Shown piece by piece: positions 54,241-64,000 of a stretch of DNA of 64,000 nucleotides. This DNA is from Erpobdella octoculata. Lineage: Eukaryota; Annelida; Clitellata; Hirudinida; Erpobdellidae. The position numbers and the translations under genes were made by a program. How positions within the stretch are numbered: the stretch's first letter is position 1; every line of letters begins with the position of its first letter. The notes under the pieces are model-generated. The model worked only from the letters and a program-made list of their open reading frames with translations. It had not been told where the DNA came from and did not search any database. The stretch covers positions 23,591,531-23,655,530 of the forward strand of contig OZ022244.1 of assembly GCA_963978895.1 (NCBI GenBank), given 5' to 3'.

Positions 54241-55015
54241 AATTTGGCTGAAAAATGTTTTTATAGAAAGGTTTGATGGATGAGAGTTCAAAAAACCTCA
54301 AATTAGATCATATCAATCTAGAACTAGTGTATAAAACTAATATCAAGAAAAGTCAAAATTTTGAAAAATTCTGCGATACCGGTATCACAAAATTTTCAAC
54401 TTTTCAAATTTGGCTGAAAATTGTTTTTATAGAGAGGTTTGATGCATGGGAGCACAAAAAACCTCAAAATAGATTATATCAATCTAGAACTAGTGTATAA
54501 AACTAATATTAAGAAAGGTCAAAATTTTGAAAAATTCTGCGATACCGGTATCACAAAATTTTCAAATTTTTTCAAGTTTTCAAATTTGGCTGAAAATTGT
54601 TTTTATAGAAAGGTTTGATGGATGAGAGTTCAAAAAACCGCAAATTAGATCATATTAGTCTAAAACTAGTGTATAAAACTAATATCAAGAAAGGTCAAAA
54701 TTTTGAAAAATTCTGCGATACCGGTATCACAAAATTTTCAACTTTTTTCAACTTTTTTTATAGAAAGGTTTGATGAACAGGAGAACAAAAAACCTCAAAT
54801 TAGATCATATCAATCTAGAACTAGTGTTTAAAACTAATATCAAGAAAGGTCAAAATTTTGAAAAATTCTGCGATACCGGTATCACAAAAGTTTCAACTTT
54901 TTTCAAGTTTTTAAATTTGGCTGAAAATTGTTTTAATAGAGAGGTTTGATACATGGGAGCACAAAAAACCTCAAAATAGATCATATCAATCGAGAACTAG
55001 TGTATAAAACTAATA
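54241..55015 (+). repeat. Duplicated segment, copy 1 of a 3.0-kb-offset pair
   Basis: Matches 57241-58025. The offset is 3,000 bp up to about 54397 and 3,010 bp after, because copy 1 lost 10 bases in the pyrimidine tract (TTCAACTTTTCAAATTTGG near 54393-54411). Confidence 0.72.
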
Positions 55016-55429
55016 TCAAGAAAAGTCTAAATTTTGAAAAACTCTGCGATACCGGTATCACAAAATTTTCAACTTTTTTCAAGTTTTCAAATTTGGCTGA
55101 AAATTGTTTTATAGAAAGGTTTGATGGATGAGAGTTCAAAAAACCGCAAATTAGATCATATCAGTCTAGAACTAGTGTATAAAACTAATATCAAGAAAGG
55201 TCAAAATTTTGAAAAATTCTGCGATACCGGTATCACAAAATTTTCAACTTTTTTCAACTTTTTTTATAGAAAGGTTTGATGAACAGGAGAACAAAAAACC
55301 TCAAATTAGATCATATCAATCTAGAACTAGTGTATAAAACTAATATCAAGAAAGGTCAAAATTTTGAAAAATTCTGCGATACCGGTATCACAAAAGTTTC
55401 AACTTTTTTCAAGTTTTTAAATTTGGCTG

Positions 55430-56027
55430 CAAATTGTTTTTAATGAAAGGTTTGATGCATAGGCGAACATAAAACCTCAATTTAGAACATAACACTCTAG
55501 AACAAGTGTATAAAACAAATATCAAGAAAGGTCAAAATTTTGAAAAATTCTGCGATACCGGTATCACAAAATTTTCAACTTTTTTCAAGTTTTCAAATTT
55601 GGCTGAAAAATGTTTTTATAGAAAGGTTTGATGGATGAGAGTTCAAAAAACCGCAAATTAGATCATATTAGTCTAAAACTAGTGTATAAAACTAATATCA
55701 AGAAAGGTCAAAATTTTGAAAAATTCTGCGATACCGGTATCACAAAATTTTCAACTTTTTTCAATTTTTCAAATTTGGCTGAAAATTGTTTTTATAGAAA
55801 GGTTCGATGAATAGGAGAACAAAAAACCTCAAATTAGATCAACTTTTTTCAAGTTTTTAAATTTGGCTGAAAATTGTTTTAATAGAGAGGTTTGATACAT
55901 GGGAGCACAAAAAACCTCAAAATAGATCATATCAATCGAGAACTAGTGTATAAAACTAATATCAAGAAAGGTCAAAATTTTGAAAAATTCTGCGATACCG
56001 GTATCACAAAATTTTCAACTTTTTTCA
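55430..56027 (+). repeat. Duplicated segment, copy 1 of a 4,064-bp-offset pair
   Basis: Matches 59494-60091. Both copies have GGCGAACATAAAACC, AACACTCTAG and AAAACAAATATC, and the same broken monomer in which TTAGATCA joins ACTTTTTTCAAG (near 55836 and 59900). The trinucleotide TCA occurs at both parental break sites of that deletion. Confidence 0.78.
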
Positions 56028-57240
56028 ACTTTTCAAATTTGGCTGAAAAATGTTTTTATAGAAAGGTTTGATGGATGAGAGTTCAAAAAACCGCAAATTA
56101 GATCATATTAGTCTAAAACTAGTGTATAAAACTATCAAGAAAGGTCAAAATTTTGAAAAATTCTGCGATACCGGTATCACAAAATTTTCAACTTTTTTCC
56201 ACTTTTTTTATAGAAAGGTTTGATGAACAGGAGAACAAAAAACCTCAAATTAGATCATATCAATCTAGAACTAGTGTATAAAACTAATATCAAGAAAGGT
56301 CAAAATTTTGAAAAATTCTGCGATACCGGTATCACAAAATTTTCAATTTTTTTCAACTTTTCAAATTTGGCTGAAAATTGTTTTATAGAAAGGTTCGATG
56401 AATAGGAGAACAAAAAACCTCAAATTAGATCATATCAATCGAGAACTTGTGTATAAAATTAATATCAAGAAAGGTCAAAATTTTGAAAAATTCTGCGATA
56501 CCGGTATCACAAAATTTTCAATTTTTTTCAAGTTTTTAAATTTGGCTGAAAAATGTTTTTATAGAAAGGTTTGATACATGGGAGCACAAAAAACTTCAAA
56601 TTAGATCGAATCAAACTAGAACTAGTGTATAAAACTAATATCAAGAAGGGTCAAAATTTCTAAAAATTCTGCGATACCTGTATCACAAAATTTTCAACTT
56701 TTTTCAAGTTTTTAAATTTGGCTCAAAAATGTTTTTATAGAAAGGTTTGATACATGGGAGCACAACAAACTTCAAATTAGATCAGATCAAACTAGAACTA
56801 GTGTATAAAACTAATTTCAAGAAGGGTCAAAATTTTGAAAAATTCTGCGATACCGGTATCACAAAATTTTCAACTTTTTTAATGTTTTCAAACTTGGCTG
56901 AAAATTGTTTTTATAGAAAGGTTTGATGAATAGGAGAACAAAAACCTCAAATTAGATCATATCAATCTAAAACTAGTGTATAAAACTAATATCAAGAAAG
57001 GTCAAAATTTTGAAAAATTCTGCGATACCGGTATCAAAAAATTTGCAACTTTTTTCAAGTTTTCAAATTTGGCTGAAAATTGTTTTTATAGAAAGGTTTG
57101 ATGGATGAGAGTTAAAAAACCGCAAATTAGATCATATCAATCTAGAACTAGTGTATAAAACTAATATCCAGAAAGTTCAAAATTTTGAAAAATTCTGCGA
57201 TACCGGTATCACAAAATTTTCAACATTTTTCAAGTTTTTA

Positions 57241-58025
57241 AATTTGGCTGAAAAATGTTTTTATAGAAAGGTTTGATGGATGAGAGTTCAAAAAACCTCA
57301 AATTAGATCATATCAATCTAGAACTAGTGTATAAAACTAATATCAAGAAAAGTCAAAATTTTGAAAAATTCTGCGATACCGGTATCACAAAATTTTCAAC
57401 TTTTTTCAACTTTTCAAATTTGGCTGAAAATTGTTTTTATAGAGAGGTTTGATGCATGGGAGCACAAAAAACCTCAAAATAGATTATATCAATCTAGAAC
57501 TAGTGTATAAAACTAATATTAAGAAAGGTCAAAATTTTGAAAAATTCTGCGATACCGGTATCACAAAATTTTCAAATTTTTTCAAGTTTTCAAATTGGGC
57601 TGAAAATTGTTTTTATAGAAAGGTTTGATGGATGAGAGTTCAAAAAACCGCAAATTAGATCATATTAGTCTAAAACTAGTGTATAAAACTAATATCAAGA
57701 AAGGTCAAAATTTTGAAAAATTCTGCGATACCGGTATCACAAAATTTTCAACTTTTTTCAACTTTTTTTATAGAAAGGTTTGATGAACAGGAGAACAAAA
57801 AACTTCAAATTAGATCATATCAATCTAGAACTAGTGTATAAAACTAATATCAAGAAAGGTCAAAATTTTGAAAAATTCTGCGATACCGGTATCACAAAAG
57901 TTTCAACTTTTTTCAAGTTTTTAAATTTGGCTGAAAATTGTTTTAATAGAGAGGTTTGATACATGGGAGCACAAAAAACCTCAAAATAGATCATATCAAT
58001 CGAGAACTAGTGTATAAAACTAATA
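57241..58025 (+). repeat. Duplicated segment, copy 2 of a 3.0-kb-offset pair
   Basis: Partner of 54241-55015, retaining the 10 bases lost there. Confidence 0.72.
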
Positions 58026-59493
58026 TCAAGAAAGGTCAAAATTTTGAAAAATTCTGCGATACCGGTATCACAAAATTTTCAACTTTTTTCAAGTTTTCAA
58101 ATTTGGCTGAAAAATGTTTTTATAGAAAGGTTTGATGGATGAGAGTTCAAAAAACCGCAAATTAGATCATATTAGTCTAAAACTAGTGTATAAAACTAAT
58201 ATCAAGAAAGGTCAAAATTTTGACAAATTCTGCGATACCGGTATCACAAAATTTTCAACTTTTTTCAACTTTTTTTATAGAAAGGTTTGATGAACAGGAG
58301 AACAAAAAACCTCAAATTAGATCATATCAATCTAGAACTAGTGTATAAAACTAATATCAAGAAAGGTCAAAATTTTGAAAAATTCTGCGATACCGGTATC
58401 ACAAAATTTTCAACTTTTTTCAATTTTTCAAATTTAGCTGAAAATTGTTTTATAGAAAGGTTCGATGAATAGGAGAACAAAAAACCTCAAATTAGATCAT
58501 ATCAATCGAGAACTAGTGTATAAAATTAATATCAAGAAAGGTCAAAAATTTGAAAAATTCTGCGATACCGGTATCACAAAATTTTCAAATTTTTTCAATT
58601 TTTCAAATTGGGCTGAAAATTGTTTTTATAGAGAGGTTTGATGCATGGGAGCACAAAAAACTTCAAATTAGATCGAATCAAACTAGAACTAGTGTATAAA
58701 ACTAATATCAAGAAGGGTCAAAATTTCTAAAAATTCTGCGATACCTGTATCACAAAATTTTCAACTTTTTTCAAGTTTTTAAATTTGGCTCAAAAATGTT
58801 TTTATAGAAAGGTTTGATACATGGGAGCACAAAAAACCTCAAAATAGATTATATCAATCTAGAACTAGTGTATAAAACTAATATCAAGAAAGGTCAAAAT
58901 TTTGAAAAATTCTGCGATACCGGTATCACAAAATTTTCAATTTTTTTCAATTTTTCAAATTTGGCTGAAAATTGTTTTTAATGAAAGGTTTGATACATAG
59001 GCGATCAAAAAACCTTAATTTAGAACATAACAATCTAGAACAAGTGTATAAAACTAATATCAAAAAAGGTCAAAATTTTGAAAAATTCTGCGATACCGGT
59101 ATCACAAAATTTTCACTTTTTTAATGTTTTCAAACTTGGCTGAAAATTGTTTTTATAGAAAGGTTTGATGAATAGGAGAACAAAAACCTCAAATTAGATC
59201 ATATCAATCTAAAACTAGTGTATAAAACTAATATCAAGAAAGGTCAAAATTTTGAAAAATTCTGCGATACCGGTATCACAAAATTTTCAACTTTTTTAAT
59301 GTTTTTAAATTTGGCTGAAAGTTGTTTTTATAGAAAGGTTTGATGCATAGGAGAACAAAAAACCTCAAATAAGATCATATCAATCTAGAACTAGTGTATA
59401 AAACTAATATCAAGAAAGGTCAAAATTTTGAAAAATTCTGCGATACCGGTATCACAAAATTTTCAATTTTTTTCAATTTTTCAAATTTGGCTG

Positions 59494-60091
59494 CAAATTG
59501 TTTTTAATGAAAGGTTTGATGCATAGGCGAACATAAAACCTCAATTTAGAACATAACACTCTAGAACAAGTGTATAAAACAAATATCAAGAAAGGTCAAA
59601 ATTTTGAAAAATTCTGCGATACCGGTATCACAAAATTTTCAACTTTTTTCAAGTTTTCAAATTTGGCTGAAAAATGTTTTTATAGAAAGGTTTGATGGAT
59701 GAGAGTTCAAAAAACCGCAAATTAGATCATATTAGTCTAAAACTAGTGTATAAAACTAATATCAAGAAAGGTCAAAATTTTGAAAAATTCTGCGATACCG
59801 GTATCACAAAATTTTCAACTTTTTTCAATTTTTCAAATTTGGCTGAAAATTGTTTTTATAGAAAGGTTCGATGAATAGGAGAACAAAAAACCTCAAATTA
59901 GATCAACTTTTTTCAAGTTTTTAAATTTGGCTGAAAATTGTTTTAATAGAGAGGTTTGATACATGGGAGCACAAAAAACCTCAAAATAGATCATATCAAT
60001 CGAGAACTAGTGTATAAAACTAATATCAAGAAAGGTCAAAATTTTGAAAAATTCTGCAATACCGGTATCACAAAATTTTCAACTTTTTTCA
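59494..60091 (+). repeat. Duplicated segment, copy 2 of a 4,064-bp-offset pair
   Basis: Partner of 55430-56027. It differs at TGCAATACC (near 60055), where copy 1 has TGCGATACC. Confidence 0.78.
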
Positions 60092-60990
60092 AGTTTTCAA
60101 ATTTGGCTGAAAAATGTTTTTATAGAAAGGTTTGATGGATGAGAGTTCAAAAAACCGCAAATTAGATCATATTAGTCTAAAACTAGTGTATAAAACTAAT
60201 ATCAAGAAAGGTCAAAATTTTGAAAAATTCTGCGATACCGGTATTACAAAATTTTCAACTTTTTTCAACTTTTCAAATTTGGCTGAAAATTGTTTTTATA
60301 GAGAGGTTTGATGCATGGGAGCACAAAAAACCTCAAAATAGATTATATCAATCTAGAACTAGTGTATAAAACTAATATCAAGAAAGGTCAAAATTTTGAA
60401 AAATTCTGCGATACCGGTATTACAAAATTTTCAACTTTTTTCAACTTTTCAAATTTGGCTGAAAATTGTTTTTATAGAGAGGTTTGATGCATGGGAGCAC
60501 AAAAAACCTCAAAATAGATTATATCAATCTAGAACTAGTGTATAAAACTAATATCAAGAAAGGTCAAAATTTTGAAAAATTCTGCGATACCGGTATCAAA
60601 AAATTTTCAACTTTTTTCAATTTTTCAAATTTAGCTGAAAATTGTTTTATAGAAAGGTTCGATGAATAGGAGAACAAAAAACCTCAAATTAGATCATATC
60701 AATCGAGAACTAGTGTATAAAATTAATATCAAGAAAGGTCAAAATTTTGAAAAATTCTGCGATACCGGTATCACAAAATTTTCAACTTTTTTCAACTTTT
60801 TTTATAGAAAGGTTTGATGAACAGGAGAACAAAAAACCTCAAATTAGATCATATCAATCTAGAACTAGTGTATAAAACTAATATCAAGAAAGGTCAAAAT
60901 TTTGAAAAATTCTGCGATACCGGTATCACAAAATTTTCAACTTTTTTCAATTTTTCAAATTTAGCTGAAAATTGTTTTATAGAAAGGTAC

Positions 60991-62199
60991 GATGAATAGG
61001 AGAACAAAAAACCTCAAATTAGATCATATCAATCGAGAACTAGTGTATAAAATTAATATCAAGAAAAGTCAAAATTTTGAAAAATTCTGCGATACCGGTA
61101 TCACAAAATTTTCAATTTTTTTCAAGTTTTTAAATTTGGCTGAAAAATGTTTTTATAGAAAGGTTTGATACATGGGAGCACAAAAAACTTCAAATTAGAT
61201 CGTATCAAACTAGAACTAGTGTATAAAACTAATATCAAGAAGGGTCAAAATTTCTAAAAATTCTGCGATACCGGTATCACAAAATTTTCAACTTTTTTCA
61301 AGTTTTTAAATTTGGCTGAAAAATGTTTTTATAGAAAGGTTTGATACATGGGAGCACAAAAAACTTCAAATTAGATCATATCAAAATAGAACTAGTGTAT
61401 AAAACTATATTCAAGAAGAGTTAAAATTTTGAAAAATTCTGCGATACCGGTATCACAAAATTTTCAACTTTTTTAATGTTTTCAAACTTGGCTGAAAATT
61501 GTTTTTATAGAAAGGTTTGATGAATAGGAGAACAAAAACCTCAAATTAGATTATATCAATCTAAAACTAGTGTATAAAACTAATATCAAGAAAGGTCAAA
61601 ATTTTGAAAAATTCTGCGATACCGGTATTACAAAATTTTCAACTTTTTTCAACTTTTCAAATTTGGCTGAAAATTGTTTTTATAGAGAGGTTTGATGCAT
61701 GGGAGCACAAAAAACCTCAAAATAGATTATATCAATCTAGAACTAGTGTATAAAACTAATATCAAGAAAGGTCAAAATTTTGAAAAATTCTGCGATACCG
61801 GTATCAAAAAATTTGCAACTTTTTTCAAGTTTTCAAATTTGGCTGAAAATTGTTTTTATAGAAAGGTTTGATGGATGAGAGTTCAAAAAACCGCAAATTA
61901 GATCATATCAATCTAGAACTAGTGTATAAAACTAATATCAAGAAAGGTCAAAATTTTGAAAAATTCTGCGATACCGGTATCACAAAATTTTCAACATTTT
62001 TCAAGTTTTTAAATTTGGCTGAAAAATGTTTTTATAGAAAGGTTTGATGGATGAGAGTTCAAAAAACCGCAAATTAGATCATATTAGTCTAAAACTAGTG
62101 TATAAAACTAATATCAAGAAAGGTCAAAATTTTGAAAAATTCTGCGATACCGGTATCACAAAATTTTCAACTTTTTTCAACTTTTTTTATAGAAAGGTT
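60991..62199 (+). repeat. 1,210-bp higher-order repeat at the right edge, copy 1
   Basis: A unit of about seven monomers is repeated immediately in tandem at an offset of exactly 1,210 bp (61141 against 62351, 61621 against 62831, 62161 against 63371). Both copies contain AAAATTAATATC, GATCGTATC and CAAAATAGAACTAG. Differences include ACTATATTCAAGAAGAG (61405) against ACTAATTTCAAGAAGGG (62615). Confidence 0.85.
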
Positions 62200-62200
62200 C

Positions 62201-63409
62201 GATGAATAGGAGAACAAAAAACCTCAAATTAGATCATATCAATCGAGAACTAGTGTATAAAATTAATATCAAGAAAGGTCAAAATTTTGAAAAATTCTGC
62301 GATACCGGTATCACAAAATTTTCAATTTTTTTCAAGTTTTTAAATTTGGCTGAAAAATGTTTTTATAGAAAGGTTTGATACATGGGAGCACAAAAAACTT
62401 CAAATTAGATCGTATCAAACTAGAACTAGTGTATAAAACTAATATCAAGAAGGGTCAAAATTTCTAAAAATTCTGCGATACCGGTATCACAAAATTTTCA
62501 ACTTTTTTCAAGTTTTTAAATTTGGCTGAAAAATGTTTTTATAGAAAGGTTTGATACATGGGAGCACAAAAAACTTCAAATTAGATCATATCAAAATAGA
62601 ACTAGTGTATAAAACTAATTTCAAGAAGGGTTAAAATTTTGAAAAATTCTGCGATACCGGTATCACAAAATTTTCAACTTTTTTAATGTTTTCAAACTTG
62701 GCTGAAAATTGTTTTTATAGAAAGGTTTGATGAATAGGAGAACAAAAACCTCAAATTAGATCATATCAATCTAAAACTAGTGTATAAAACTAATATCAAG
62801 AAAGGTCAAAATTTTGAAAAATTCTGCGATACCGGTATTACAAAATTTTCAACTTTTTTCAACTTTTCAAATTTGGCTGAAAATTGTTTTTATAGAGAGG
62901 TTTGATGCATGGGAGCACAAAAAACCTCAAAATAGATTATATCAATCTAGAACTAGTGTATAAAACTAATATCAAGAAAGGTCAAAATTTTGAAAAATTC
63001 TGCGATACCGGTATCAAAAAATTTGCAACTTTTTTCAAGTTTTCAAATTTGGCTGAAAATTGTTTTTATAGAAAGGTTTGATGGATGAGAGTTCAAAAAA
63101 CCGCAAATTAGATCATATCAATCTAGAACTAGTGTATAAAACTAATATCAAGAAAGGTCAAAATTTTGAAAAATTCTGCGATACCGGTATCACAAAATTT
63201 TCAACATTTTTCAAGTTTTTAAATTTGGCTGAAAAATGTTTTTATAGAAAGGTTTGATGGATGAGAGTTCAAAAAACCGCAAATTAGATCATATTAGTCT
63301 AAAACTAGTGTATAAAACTAATATCAAGAAAGGTCAAAATTTTGAAAAATTCTGCGATACCGGTATCACAAAATTTTCAACTTTTTTCAACTTTTTTTAT
63401 AGAAAGGTT
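62201..63409 (+). repeat. 1,210-bp higher-order repeat at the right edge, copy 2
   Basis: Partner of 60991-62199. It is followed by under two ordinary monomers before the array ends at the retroelement fragment. Confidence 0.85.
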
Positions 63410-63659
63410 TGATGAACAGGAGAACAAAAAACCTCAAATTAGATCATATCAATCTAGAACTAGTGTATAAAACTAATATCAAGAAAGGTCAAAATTTTGA
63501 AAAATTCTGCGATACCGGTATCACAAAATTTTCAACTTTTTTCAAGTTTTCAAATTTGGCTGAAAAATGTTTTTATAGAAAGATTTGATGGATGAGAGTT
63601 CAAAAAACCTCAAATTAGATCATATCAATCTAGAACTAGTGTATAAAACTAATATCAAG

Positions 63660-64000
63660 ATGCAGTCAAATCGACTCCAGTTAAACTCCAGCAAATCTGA
63701 AGCCATCTGGTTTACAACTAGAAGCCAGAAACTTCATCTTCCAAAAGATCCAGTTCGAATAGGTCTTGACATGGTGCAGCCGTCTGTGTCTGTTCGAAAT
63801 CTTGGCATCTATCTTGATGCTGATCTGTCATCAAAAACACACATCAAAAACACTGTTCGTGCATGTTTCAATGTATTACGGCAGATAAAAATGTGTAGCA
63901 ACCTCTCTCCCAACAAATTCTCGAAAAATACTTGTAACTTCCCTCGTTTTAAGCAAACTTGATTATGGTAACTCTATCCTGGTTGGGTCACCCAAACACC
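63660..64000 (+). pseudogene. Non-LTR retrotransposon reverse-transcriptase fragment (CR1/L2/Jockey type), 5'-truncated and frameshifted
   Basis: The satellite stops at AATATCAAGA and sequence of normal coding composition begins. The frame from 63660 reads MQSNRLQLNSSKSE, later VRNLGIYLDADLS and CFNVLRQIK. These match the region just after the catalytic YADD motif and the thumb of CR1/L2/Jockey-group reverse transcriptases, as I remember the family. The frame closes at 63962, but the next frame (+1) from about 63910 to the window end reads LVTSLVLSKLDYGNSILVG, the expected continuation. A net frameshift therefore lies between about 63895 and 63921. The catalytic part is absent on the left, as expected for a 5'-truncated insertion. 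The 3' end lies outside the window. A longer open frame starting in the satellite at 63585 is accidental read-through. Dead copy; exact clade uncertain. Confidence 0.82.

Larger units (their letters stand above)
6108..63659 (+). repeat. Satellite array, main segment (about 176-bp monomers)
   Basis: The same satellite resumes directly after the Helitron and runs for 57.5 kb without any other foreign insertion that I could find. It ends abruptly where a reverse-transcriptase fragment begins. Monomers are all on one strand. Their bodies are nearly invariant around the GATACCGGTATC core and vary mainly in the tag after GAT and in the pyrimidine tract (CAAG, CAAC, CAAT or TAATG before a T-run). 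Multi-kilobase blocks are repeated almost perfectly and are listed separately. No gene is supported anywhere in it; every open frame of 60-111 residues is the same peptide-like reading of the monomer. A centromeric or pericentromeric location would fit but is not shown by the sequence. Confidence 0.97.

Noticed and set aside
1..63659. CRISPR-like regular repeats
   Set aside because: There are no unique spacers between short repeats; the whole 176-bp unit is repeated, and the mobile elements and composition are eukaryotic.
80..63962. Dozens of open frames of 60-111 residues with a shared peptide (KTNIKKGQNFEKFCDTGITKF)
   Set aside because: They are translations of the satellite monomer. Monomer lengths of 176 and 155 bp both leave remainder 2 when divided by 3, so the frame breaks once per unit; variation does not favour third positions, and indels are tolerated freely.
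63585..63962. 125-residue open frame as an intact gene
   Set aside because: The first 25 residues are satellite, the rest is a retroelement fragment, and the family-like continuation lies in the +1 frame after about 63910; it is a broken remnant.

Overview
This window is almost pure eukaryotic satellite DNA. About 62 kb of the 64 kb is one AT-rich tandem repeat with a basic monomer near 176 bp, all in the same orientation. Copy number is roughly 350-370, estimated from length rather than counted. The host is probably an invertebrate animal: the array carries a Helitron and borders a fragment of a CR1/L2/Jockey-type non-LTR retrotransposon, and both are animal-type mobile elements here. I cannot name the species. 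I see no intact protein-coding gene, tRNA, rRNA or CRISPR array.

Layout: (1) 1-4683, satellite continuing in from the left. (2) 4684-6107, a 1,424-bp non-autonomous Helitron with a TC 5' end, a terminal hairpin and a CTAG 3' end. Inside it are a 157-bp minisatellite (about five copies) and a GGGCC-rich module with an 89-bp-spaced duplication. Removing it restores a normal monomer exactly. (3) 6108-63659, satellite without foreign insertions that I could see. (4) 63660-64000, a 5'-truncated, frameshifted reverse-transcriptase fragment forming the right edge of the array and running off the window.

Each monomer has a variable tag of about 30 bp after a GAT (for example GGATGAGAGTTC, AACAGGAGAAC, CATGGGAGCAC, CATGGAAGCATAC, CATAGGCGAAC). 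A conserved body follows, with two 12-bp perfect palindromes (TCAAAATTTTGA and GATACCGGTATC) whose centres lie 22 bp apart. A 155-bp variant lacks 21 bp between two T-tracts and nearly always precedes an AACAGG-tagged monomer.

At larger scale the array is a mosaic of nested duplications found by matching diagnostic variants. The largest is a tandem duplication of a block of about 16.6 kb (about 22.94-39.56 kb repeated at about 39.53-54.06 kb, the second copy lacking about 2 kb). Inside and around it are periods or offsets of 6,990, 6,152, 2,552 and 331 bp; further out are offsets of 1,646, about 3,477-3,653, 3,000-3,010, 4,064 and 1,210 bp. The middle of the window looks recently homogenised, while the left 16 kb is more divergent. 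This pattern is what unequal crossover or break repair in a centromeric, pericentromeric or other heterochromatic satellite would leave. Centromere function is a hypothesis only.
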